Assembly: GCA_964023205.1 (NCBI GenBank)
Contig: OZ026840.1
Span: 15,108,454 to 15,172,453, forward strand
DNA from: Lutraria lutraria
Taxonomy: Eukaryota > Mollusca > Bivalvia > Venerida > Mactridae
Direction of reading: 5' to 3'
Length of the DNA stretch: 64,000 bases
Shown in pieces: positions 37,178-49,600 of the stretch (position 1 is its first letter; each line of letters begins with the position of its first letter). The translations under genes were made by a program, and so were the position numbers. The notes under the pieces were generated by a model. The model worked only from the letters and a program-made list of their open reading frames with translations, was not told where the DNA came from and did no database searches.

Positions 37178-40100
37178 ATGGAGCGGGGTGGCGGTTACAG
37201 CCAGTCCCTGGCTCATAGTTTCAGTCTTCCGAGTCTCGTCGAAGGTAGTGAACCAATTAGCGAGGCCGAAGAGTTTGTTGAGGTACCATGAAATTTAAAT
37301 GCCTTAATTGATTGCATTCAATTCAACTGAATAACTAATAACTGAGCCAGGCTTCTAAACGATTATTTTCAGCCCGTTTGTTTAAAACTCATTTTATTTT
37401 GACTGTCATAATCAAGCGAATACTTTAATTGTTACTGTTCAATAATCTTTGTTGTTATTGTTTCTTCCATCATACCAGGGCTTGAAAAATTTTCAAGGTG
37501 GTACTAGTCCTGTAGGACTAGTAGCTGCAATTTCTTACTCGCCCTTTAGAAGAACCAACTCGCCCTTAAGAAAATTAAGTATTTGTATACTTTTAGATTG
37601 TAAGTTATGATTAAGACTTTAAAGGATGTATATATCTTCTGTTATGTATGACTGATTGCGGGAAAATTACGTCGGATGCTGAATGATTACAACATACATG
37701 AACGATACAGATTTTATAACTGGCATTTTAATCTTTAATCACTAAGGATCACCGTGATTCGCGTACGTATCAAGCCGTCTTTCAAGTAGCAACACTGATA
37801 TTTATTGCGAATGCTTCTTCTGCTTGTAATTGCTTTCTGTCGTCTGTTCATTTTCGGAAAACAGGCAATGTTTATTATCAGAAAACAGGTAACATGGTAA
37901 GATAATTCCGGATTTGACACTTTGACTTACTTGAGTCCGTTGATACGAGACCAACAATAATCAACGCATCCAATTAATTTGTCAAGTAAGAAATCCCATT
38001 CATGAAATAAATAGAAAAGCCGGTGAATGAGGCATTGTTGCAGTTAAACTTGTAAACTTGTAGCGGTGTTTTAAATATGCCGCAGGGCGGGTACAGGGCA
38101 AAAATCTATTTTTAGTCATTATTGTCTAGTGCAAGCGTTTCACGACCGCGGATTTAACATAAACAAAACGTGAATCTAAATTGATTCGGATCAAATTGGA
38201 AAGAGATATTTCCAGTTTTAAATTAATTTTAGGGTGATTGAATGCCTGATTTTGTGCTCGCCCCGTCGGACTAGCATTCACAAAAATCTACTCGCCCGAT
38301 GCCAACTTCAACTCGCCAATGCGAGTGGAATTTTCAAGCCCTGCATACCCATGTTGTTTTGTATGATATTGAGTTCAAATGATTTTACAGTCAAACTTGT
38401 GAACAAAGGCCACCCTAGGGAAAAACATAATGCGACCTTTATAGACAGGTGGTCTTTATTTGGAGGAAATCATGTTCTAAATGATATAGGACAGTAATCA
38501 AGAGTGGCCTTTGTTCACAGAGTGATCTTTATTTGGAGGTGGTCACTAACACAGGTTTGACTGAATATGATCTACGTGATACAAATCTGTGTCGAGAACT
38601 TACAGCACTAGTCAAATCTCTAACTTTCTAAGAATAGCTTTGGCACTTCATAATTGATATCATTACAAGCTCTGAGTCCAAATAAGTAAGACTACCATTG
38701 AGATTGTCTCGATGTCATATTGAAATTATAATACAGTACAACCTCTCCAGAGCAGCCCTCTGTAGAGCAACAACCTTTCTATAACAACACCTTCAAAATT
38801 TCCCTAAGCGGATATTTAGTTTACTATAAATTTAACCTCTGTAGAGCAACAACCTCTCCATAACAACACCTTCAAAATTTCCCTAAGCGGATATTTAGTT
38901 TACTATAAATTTAACCTCTGTTGAGCAACAACCTCTAAACAACAGCCAATATTTGCAGCTCCCACAGGGTGTTGCTCTACAGAGGTTGTACTGTACAGTC
39001 AAATCAGTGAACATTTGAGGTCACCCATGGGAATGTAAAAATGTGGCCTTTATTGACAGGTGGCCTTTTTTATGGAGGTCATTTCATTCTAAATGAACGA
39101 TGATATCATGTTTAAAAAGAATGGCCTTTATTCACAGGGTGGCCTTTATTCAGAGTTGACACAGGTTTGACTGTATATAGGAAATATTGAAATCTGGTGC
39201 TGAAATAAGTAGCAATTGTAGTCTAAATGATAAGATGTGTGCTACATTTAACTCAGGTTTTTCACTTTATATTAATATAAGTTATTAATTACTTCAGATG
39301 AACTCCTTGCGACAGAGAGGTGATAAAGCTTTGAATGTGAAGGATTTTACTGGGGCTATAAAATACTACAACGAAGCCTTGGAAATTGATGAACAAAATC
39401 CAGATGTTCTCCTTGCAAGAGCTACAGCTTGTATTGAGATGGGAGATTACATTAGTGCGCAGCGTGACACTGAATTCCTTGTCAGCCAGGATTCTGAAAA
39501 TCCCCAGGTACAGTAAAAACAAGCAGTTGAAATCATTGACTTAATTTGGTATAAAAATATCAGGACCAGCTGACTTGTTCAGTTTAGAGAATATTTTGGA
39601 TTTGAAATTTGGTTCAGATTAAGGAGGATCGACTGTATAATAGATACTGGTAAATGGGTTCATTCCCAGTCCATTATTCCCAATTCTGGATCATACAGAA
39701 CTATATTTGTGTAATACATTCCATGTAGAATGAAATGAATTTCCCCCATTATCAGTCTTCGAACTAATTTTTTTAAAGCACTAGCCCGAACTGTATGTGG
39801 ACTATTGGAAATAGAAAATTTACCACTAGCCCGAGTACACAATTTTAAGAAAGTTCACTAGCCCGAATAGAAATTTACTAGCCCCGGGCTGTGAGCTAGT
39901 GGGTTAGCGTGAAGACTGCCTTTATATTGGTATCAGTACTTTTTCCAACATACAGAAAAAATCCCTGTAAAAGTGTTTGTCTTTATTGGAGGTTGGATGT
40001 ATTTGGAGGTTAGACTTGACTTTTAGTGCTTGCATTTGAAATGAAACAACTATCCTTTATCTATTTGGTTAGACATTTTTGCTGGCTATGATAAATTTTG

Positions 40101-40623
40101 AAACTTGAAAATCGTACCAATGATAGTCACTTATACAGCTGCCTTTTACACTTTAAATAACTGGTTGCATTAGTTTAAAACAATATTTATTCACAAAGGT
40201 AATTGCATGACAGACATACAAGACAATTAATACATAGTATAATGACATATCGGATTGGAAAACAAGTTTAATTTAACTTAATATGTAAAATCCGTTCCCT
40301 ATGGTATTTATAGATTAAACATATATACATTCACATTGGTGTAATGATACAGTATTTAAAATGAAGCTGTCGATAAAATCATTAGAACTGGCTGCATTCA
40401 AAACCATATTCTTTCAAATGAATAAAAAAAATATTTATTTTTCAGGCATACAAAGTTTTAGGCCAATCCCTACAGTATTTACAGCAATATAAGGAAGCCT
40501 TGACCTCATTTCTTACAGCACTTGACCTTGACCCAGATCATTCAGATGAACTCACTGACCTTATTGCCGACGTTGCTGCTCAATTCTGTAACATTCCGGA
40601 AGAAACAAGAGCAGCCCTGCGAG
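37178..40623 (+). CDS. TTC28-like: TPR-CHAT gene exons 1-3 (start and first three TPRs)
   Basis: Exon 1 (37178-37282) encodes 35 residues of low complexity ending EEFVE. Exon 2 (39298-39507) encodes two TPRs (GDKALNVKDFTGAIKYYNEA and DVLLARATACIEMGDYISA). Exon 3 (40446-40623) encodes a third (LGQSLQYLQQYKEALTSFL). The first intron holds one 866-bp hAT-like element and three MITEs. The ATG opening exon 2 is internal, because exon 1 reads into it in frame. Confidence 0.85.
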
Positions 40624-43600
40624 GTAATTCATTAGTTTATTTTAGGGCATTGCACTAAAAAGGTACTACATATAATACTAGCATGTACATAGAATAATAT
40701 GAGTGGTCTTTATATAACAGAAATCTATACTGATGCAGACCTGTGTAAGTCTCATAACATACTATACCCAGGTGAGATAGTCCCATACTATAAAGATATT
40801 TAGGAAAACTACAGGTAACTATTTTCGTATTGGATTAGTGAGTCAAATCGTATGGCATCTAGTTTCATTCCGTATAATTTTTCATTTTGAAGACTGCACA
40901 TTATATCTCACTTTCTTATATCTAACAAGTACAGTCAAATCCGTGAACAAAGACCTCCCCCAGGAAAGACAAAATGTGGCCTTTATTTACAGGTGACCCT
41001 TATTCGGAGGTAATCATGTTCTAAATGCTCTAGGACAGTTATCAAAAGAATGGCCTTTATTCATATGGTGGTCTTTATTTAGAGGTGGCTACTAACACAG
41101 GTTTGACTGTACTGACTGATTCTAAACTTTACATGTATACATTCTCTGGTCCAAATTTGATACTTTCAGACATGGATTCATACAAAAAGTTAAGTGAAGT
41201 GGGGGTTAGTTTGTTCCAAGCGAAGAAGTATAAAATCTGTGTCAAAATTCTTGAAGCTGCCCAAAAGTTCCAAACGAACCAGAAAGGGATAACAATGAGA
41301 ATATTGTTAACGTTAGCAAACGCTCGTTCTGCCTTGAGACACACTGACAAGGCTATCAGTCTCTACCAAGAATGTCTACAGACGGCTATAGCTACCCACG
41401 ATCAGATTTACCAGACGAAAGCTCTGGTCAATATTGCTACTCTTTATTTGGAGAATCATGATACCCATCAAGCAATTATCTACTATGAGAAATTATTGCA
41501 TTTGGAGGCGGAGCTTGTACAGGAAACAGGAAGTGAGGACACTTTACCAGACTTTTGGACTAAAGAGCTCCAATGTGGTTTGCATTTGAATTTGAGCATT
41601 GCATACAAAGCTATTGGCAATATGGACTCTGCCATTAAGCATGCCAAGTGTTATGTGAAGTTTATTGAGAAATACGGTTTTCAAGGCAAGTTGAGGGCAG
41701 AGTCTTACCATAATACAGGCATGCTGAACGAGATTCTGGGTAATTTTAAGGATGCTATCAATAACTATAATAAATACCTTGAAGAGAGTAAAAATAATGG
41801 AGATAAGAAAGGCGTGGCTCAGGCCTATGGCTGTCTGGGAAGCGTTTATGCTGCTTTGAAGAATTGGAAACTATCGATCACATACCATGAGCAGTATGTT
41901 GCAATGGCTTCCAGATTTGAGGATAAACGTATGAAGATTATCGCTAATGAAATGCTAGCTGATACTCTCATGCTTAAAGGTGATTATGAAGGTGCTATAA
42001 CACCATTTGAAGAAATGATAAATACTTGTGTCCGCACGGATTACAGAACTCGTGCAACAGGCTTGTGTAAACTAGGTCATGTTTATCGTGCTCTGAAGAG
42101 ACATCAGTATAGTCTGTATTTCTATGAACAGGCAGCAGAGTTAGCTGAAGATTTTGAATTTCCTGAAATTGAGACTCTCAGCCATTATAATATAGCTTGT
42201 ATTCACCAACAGTCTACTCAGATGCTTGAACTTGAGAAGGCTTTGAAATATTTCCACCAGCTGGTACCCTACTACGAGACCAAAGTTCGAGAACATATGG
42301 CTGAAGGAAGCCACTGCCCTGAGGCGTACAGGAACCAACTAAGAGAATGTTATGATGGGATACAGACAGTGCATGCCAAACTGGGCAATAAGGAAGAGTG
42401 TCTACAATTTGCGGAGGCGTACAGAAAACGTACACTGACAATGACTCATAATTACCAGGCATCAGCTATGACAAGTCAAGGTCACACGGCACCATGGGAT
42501 ATTTGGTCTGTTGATAGAATAGCTCGAGTTGTCAGCCAGCAGAATTGGTAAGAACAGAACTATGTCAATCCCTTGGTCTCATTTAATGGACAACAACCTT
42601 ATTTTTTTGTATAATTTTACTCCAGTTTTCATCCGAATTTAAGATATATTCTGTTTGGGCATTATTTATTACTTGATTGTTGAAATGAATATTTGAAATT
42701 TCAGTTTACAATTGATTAATTTTTCAGTAATTTTGCAGATTTACGACCATCTTCTTCTTTCCATTTTGTGGCAATTGTTCTTATCGTATTTTACTGCACA
42801 GTTCTGACAAAAGTCTTTCAATATCTCACATTTTAATTGATTTGATTGACCAATAAACCTCTGAAGTAGGGTCAACTGTGTAGGAAGACCATGTTTCTAT
42901 TCTCTACATTATGTGACCATTTTTTATCTATTTTTTCTTATTGTGTTTTACAGCACAGTTCTGTACTATTCACTGTTGTCAGAATATTTGTTGCTATGGG
43001 TACTACAACCTGGAGCTGGACTTGTCAGGTTTTACTCAAGAAGAGCAAACAAAGACAGCACTATGATAGAAACAGTAAGTTCTATATAATATACAGTGCA
43101 ACCTCTCTAAGCAACAACCTCTCTGGAGACAACAACAACANNNNNNNNNNNNNNNNNNNNNNNNNNNNNNNNNNNNNNNNNNNNNNNNNNNNNNNNNNNN
43201 NNNNNNNNNNNNNNNNNNNNNNNNNNNNNNNNNNNNNNNNNNNNNNNNNNNNNNNNNNNNNNNNNNNNNNNNNNNNNNNNNNNNNNNNNNNNNNNNNNNN
43301 NNNNNNNNNNNNNNNNNNNNNNNNNNNNNNNNNNNNNNNNTTGTTGAGAGGTTGTTGCTCAAGAGAGGTTGCACTGTATTACAAACAAATGTATTTAATT
43401 TCAGTATTATTATTCAGCCAAACCTCATTTAACAATCACCTCGGTGTAAAGACCACCTTGTAAAAAAATAAATTCATTCGGTTCTCATTGTTTTGTCATT
43501 TTTCAATACTTTATTTACCTCTGTAGATTGAAGAGTGTAACTTTTATATACTGTATTTACCTCTGTAGATTGAGGAGTGTAACTTTTACATTCTTTATTT

Positions 43601-46600
43601 TGAAGAGCTGCAGCTTTTACATTTAGTATTTACCTCCTTAGGTTGAAGAGTTGCTTGATGGTATAAGACAAGATTGTGACACGAAACTACTAACAACGGA
43701 ATGTGAAAACAGAGCAACACCACTGAAGAACAGTGAGCTGGAGATGACAAGGAGAAAATATCTTAAGCTTAGTAAACCACCAAAGCTCGGTGATACGTCC
43801 GATTCAACAGATGAGAGTAAAAAGCTTAAAAGTGAAAATAAATCAGAAAAGACTGTACAGAGACAATTATATGACTTACTGTTCTCCCCTGTCGAAGATA
43901 TATTGTCAAAACTGCCGAAAGAAAGTCCGCTAATCATTGTGCCAGATAAAGCTCTCCATCACTGCCCGTTTAACGTTTTACATGACTTTCTCAATCGTTA
44001 TGCATTTAAGAGATTCAGCATTACTTATTTGCCAAATATTTTATTATTGGACAAAGTTGTATCGAATGAACTAAATCAGTTAAGATTAAAGGACGATTTA
44101 CACTTTCAAAGACAGGTGCATAGAAAAGGCGGAATGTCCACTGTCACAAATAGAATTGATGTAAATGATAACAGTCGAGGTTCTGCAAATTCGTTGGATT
44201 TGAAAAGCACTGATCCCAAGAGAATCTCTCATCCCAGACTGCTAACAAGGCCCTTACATACCCCCATGGTGGCCCCTAAACCTGGCATGTTGCCAAAGGA
44301 AAGAACTATGTATGATGAAGAGTTCAAGCAGCACTCCCAGTGGTTAACTCCAAGATCTCACAGAGGTATGTTTTTTTTTATTGTTTTTTATCCAAGTTTA
44401 GGAAACCCATACCCCCGTATTTGTAGAAAAGACATTATACCCACTTCTGATGCATTATCATTTTACCTAGATTCTATACATGCAGGCACCACACTTAGGT
44501 TAAAGCTCCCCATTCATTTAACTCATTGTTCACGAGTGCACATATTCTCCTTGGTGATTTGGTTAAAGATAAGATTCAATTCAAGGTCATTCCCTGCTAC
44601 ATGTACTTATTATCCATGTTGAGAAGTTGGCAGTTAAAGTCAAACCTGTAAATAAAGGCCACCATCTGGAAATACAATATGTGGTCTTTATTGACAGGTG
44701 GTCTTTATTTGGAGGTCTTTTTGTTCTTCATAGTCAATGATGGTTTTCAAATGAATGGCCTTGATTCACAAGGTGGCCTTTATTTAGAGGTGGCTACTAA
44801 CACAGGCTTGACTGTACTTGTGAAGAATGACAATAGTACTGGTATAGAATCCATCCAGGAAAACTAGCAAGGTTAAATGACTCTGCCAGTATAGGAGCGA
44901 AACACTTTGAATACAGCCATAAAAGCTTAAAGCCCCATAAGTTTTTTGCTATAGAAAAATATATGCAAAAAACAAACAATTGCTGATATTATCCCAAGAT
45001 AACTATTACCGACGAAACAAGCCCTATTTCTTCTTAAACACTCATTTCACTGTGATTTTTGCTTTTGTAAACTTGAAATATGTAGAGCGCGTGATGTCAC
45101 TAGATACGACGTGTGCATAACTTGATGCGGGAAACGTGGGTATTGATATTGAAAAAAATACAATTTAAGTATCTAGAAACAAATAGCACATTTTAAGTTT
45201 TACAGAACTTTTTAAAAATTTATCTACAGGTTTGCAGAAGGTACCAGAATCCTATAGATCCTATGAAAGTTTGAAAAGTGCCACAGCTAATCCAAAGTTA
45301 GACAGAATGTTAAGTTTTAGTACATTTTCCACCTTGACCTCGACGACATCCACGGGAACTGACATAACCAGTTCTAGCCTTACAATAACTCAATACAAAC
45401 AAGTCAGTAGCCAGGATAGATGTCTAGTGTTTGGTAATCCTGCATTACCAGAAAGGTATGAAAAATCTTATCTATAGTTTTATGGGATTGTGTGTGATGA
45501 ATTAAATGTTTGCTTGTGTATGCCTTCCTTTAAAAATATTTTGTTTGGGCTTATGTATGATGAATTAAGTGTTTGCTTGTGTATGCCTTCCTTTAAAAAT
45601 ATTTTGTTTGCAGTAAAGCTACCCTCTACCAAAAATGTCCCCTACCCAGCTTTGGCCTCTCAGGTTTTGTTCTCTTCTTTTAAAGCCATTGACTGAATAA
45701 TTTATAAATGTAACTACAAATGTATAAGTACATCAGTACTTTTTGGTGTCTTTTTAGCTCATGAGCACTTGTGCTCAGGGTAAGCTTTTGTGATCAGTCT
45801 TTGTCTGGCATCTGGCTTTGTGCGGCATCAAACTTTACCTTGTGAACACATTAGAGGCCACATATTTAGCTCAATTTTCGTGACACTGGGTCAGAATGTT
45901 GATATCGACAAAATCTCAGACGATTCGACATTGGGCCACTTGGGGTAAAAAACTAGGTCTCCAGGGCCAAATAAGGGAAAACCTTGTGAACACTCTGATT
46001 TTCTGAGAAATCTGATAAAAAAAATGGGACTTCTAGAAAATTGTCTGATTTTCTGAGAATTTCGGTTTGCGGGGAGTCAGGTTTTTATGGGGTTTTCTGT
46101 ATTATGGTCTTACTTTTATTTTCTGACAGTTTGATGTTACATGGTAAAATTTGGAAATGTGGTCTTGAAGAGTTGACGTCAGCAAAAAGGGAGGCTATCA
46201 GTGTTGCTTCTCAGTTGGATGTTGCGCCGATTATGGGCCTTGATGCAACCAAGGATAGATTTATGGCAGACATTGAAAAAGCCTCAATTGTACATATAAG
46301 TAAGAGGAATTTTGTTTTATTAAAGCTGATAAAAGGTCACTTGGAAGAAAAAATGAGAATATTTTTGTCTGAATGATTGGTTAGATGGACAGATGGACAG
46401 ACACACGACGGACAGACATACAGACGGACTGACTGACTGACTGACTGACTTTACTACTGACTGACTTCACTATTGTACACGCTCTCTTAGCTGAATAATC
46501 CCATTTAGTCTTCTCCAGAATGTTTAAAATTCTCTTGGGAACAATACCACAGCCAAGTTTGATTACCAGCGAAATCATCCCAGGACTCATGAGTTATGGC

Positions 46601-49600
46601 CCCTGATTCAGCTTCAAATAATCAAATAGACCTTGTCAGCTGTGCAAGTTGAACAGTTCCCTCCCAATCTCCTTTGTATGATTTTAACTGATATATTTTG
46701 TAACATTAAGACAATGGTACTTATGTAATAGGATATGATGTTACTAATAGTATGGTGTATTTGTTTACTTCAGCAACATATGGTTGCTGGCAGGAGGGTT
46801 TAATTGCCTTAGCACCATCACCTGTAGACGTGGGAGATGACATACCTACAGAGGAATCATACATTATCAGTGCTGATGACATCCTCGGGCTAAAACTCAA
46901 AGCTCAACTGGTTGTTCTTAATATTGGATATAACAGCTACAGAAAAGACTCATTGCAGCCTGGATATCTCCTTCCCAGTGCCTTCCTTGCTGCAGGTATT
47001 ATCAATTTAATGAGGCATAAATGTTTATTTTCTAGTTACCCGACCTACCCTACTGTATATGTCTTTATTTCTGCGGGTGCAAAATTTGGCGTTTTTAAGA
47101 TGTTCATGAATTGGCAGGTTCTATATTTGGCGGTTTCATAGCCAACCGCCAAAATAAATCTGTGTCCCGTCTCCTTATCCGCCAAAATAAAAACATTTCC
47201 ACAATTTTCAAGGGAAGTTTTTACTAAATATATCATGTCACGTGAGGATAAACTGTACTGAATAAATGCATGAAAACTGAATAGGCGGTAATTACTTTGG
47301 ATTGAACAGGAGTTAATAACACAATGGCTGAAAATCGATATTTTTTTTAAATGTACTGATATGTTTTCTTAAATTGACATATATTGTTATATCAGTTTTA
47401 ATTTAGTTTGTCTATATATGCCGACAATTTAAGTTATATATAGGGTGTGACAAATAAACCTACATTGTTTTCATTACCTTGTTTCAATGCATGTAGTCGT
47501 ACAAACATATTAAAGAAACAAATAGTTATACGAAAGTGTTGGTAACACCTTTTTGATGACAAGTTACATTTTTTGACAAAATAATTATAATGGCGAGGTT
47601 TTATATTTTGGTGTGGTCTAGATTTGGCGGTTCCGATGCCGACCGCCAAAATCGGCAAAATAAAACGGGCGCCAATATTAAGACGTATACAGTATTTTAC
47701 ACCCTGGACCCTAATCTTCTGGTACATCCATTGTCTCACTTTTTATACGCCCGTTTGAAGAACGGGTCATATTATCTGGACACACATTGGTTCGTTGGCC
47801 GGTGGGCGGGCGGCATCCACAACGGTGTCCGTTCTCTAATTCAAATAGTTTTATTCGGATCCTCACCAAACTTGATGGAAATGTTTATGGCCATGAGATC
47901 TCGGTCAAGTTTAATAAGGCACTGATGAGTTATGCCACTTAACATATGGGCATGTTTTGTGACCTGACACCCTTGTTTACGTTTCTGCATTCTTTAAAAA
48001 AATGATGTAAAAAAACCTGACATGAAATAAGCATTTTCTATGCCTTACAAGAATTAGATTGTTGGGTTTTAAACTTACAACCTGAGGTTTATAGACCTAG
48101 ACAGTAAGTGCACTACCTACTGAGCTAAGTGGGCAGGCTTGCTAAAATGCAACTAATTTCTTATAGAATCAGATTATTTTTAAAACAGTTAAATGTTGAT
48201 TTTTTCTTCAATATTGTAAAATTTACGTAAGCTGACATTTTTTAATCATTCTTCAGTGAGCGACTTCCTCTTAAAAATACCAGTGTTATGTTTGAATTAT
48301 GGCCCTTGATTTAATACAAAAATAAATGAATTTATTTTCTAATTTTGTTTATTCATAAAATTTTAGGAGCACAGTGTGTGCTGACCAATTTGTGGCAACT
48401 TCCAGATGTGGCTACAGAAAAATTCTACAGTAATTTTTACATGGCTTTACAAAGTGGGAATCGGGCATGTACTGCGATGTCAGCAGCCATAACTTCCTTA
48501 CAAGATGATGACAGGTATGTAGGATAGACGAGTGGTTAAGGTTGCTGACTTTAAATCACTGTAAACTCTCACTGATAGAGGGTTGTGGGCTCGAGTCCCG
48601 CTACCGACCATGTCTCTTTATGTGAGAAAGAAGGTAGTTGCTTACGGAGTATGGGAGTCTAGTACTGGTTCTTCCCAGGAACAATTGTTAACTGTCGGCT
48701 TCATAAGACAAAAACAACTCAAGCAAACATTGTTAATTCTATTCATTATTCATGCTTCGATCACCATTAGAACACTTGATTTATGTGATAAGTCCAAGAT
48801 GTTCTGTCTAATCACATAATTCATTGTTACTTTGTAGGTTCAGGTCTCCATTCTACTGGAGTTCATTTGTTCTCATTGGTAAGGATGTTACCATCAACTT
48901 GAGTAAGATACGACACGCTATGTTAGATCAAAGTATCGACCAATCAGAAGCCGAGGTGGAAGAGGAACTCGGACGTGAATACCTGAATCCAAAACCTGTT
49001 CTAAAACCAGGTAAGTAGGGGTCGCTGTGGCTGTGTGGTCAAAGTCTCTGACTAAAGATTACTAACCCCTCACTCTATGGGTTTGAATCTCTCCAAGGAC
49101 CAGAAATGATCACATGTCCAGTTAGCTTACAAGGTTTGATAGTGTTTCCTCCACCATCAAAAACTGGCAGTGTCACCATATGACCCTAGCTATTGGTGCG
49201 AATAAACCCAACAATAAGAAAAATAAAAAATACCGACTAACATGCGTGAATGGTAGTGGTGCAACGATATACCAGTATATTGCGATACGGCGTTAGGCTG
49301 ATACGTACCGTGATATGACATCCATGTACCGCAATATTTTCTTAAATAATTGGGCACACAATCCATTGAATTAAGTGAATGCTGAGACAATTTTTAGTGT
49401 TGTTTTGAATCATCCCTCTGAATAACAAATTATTGATCATTTGTAGTTTTCCAATTAACCTGTATTGTACAATGTTTAAAACTGATGGTTTATCTAAATT
49501 GATACTGATAAGCCATTTACTGGTTACGCTATGTGAAAGAATTACATGTACCTTATACAGTTATATTAGTAGCTTTAGTTTTATTGTGTTTTTCATTACT

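Noticed and set aside
41085..41169. MATNTGLTV... as the true N-terminus of the large TPR frame
   Set aside because: This stretch is MITE and intron; the acceptor at 41169 and phase agreement with exon 3 define the exon start.
42891..43463. 190-residue frame crossing the Ns
   Set aside because: It is largely translated gap; the real exon here is 42954-43074 in another frame.
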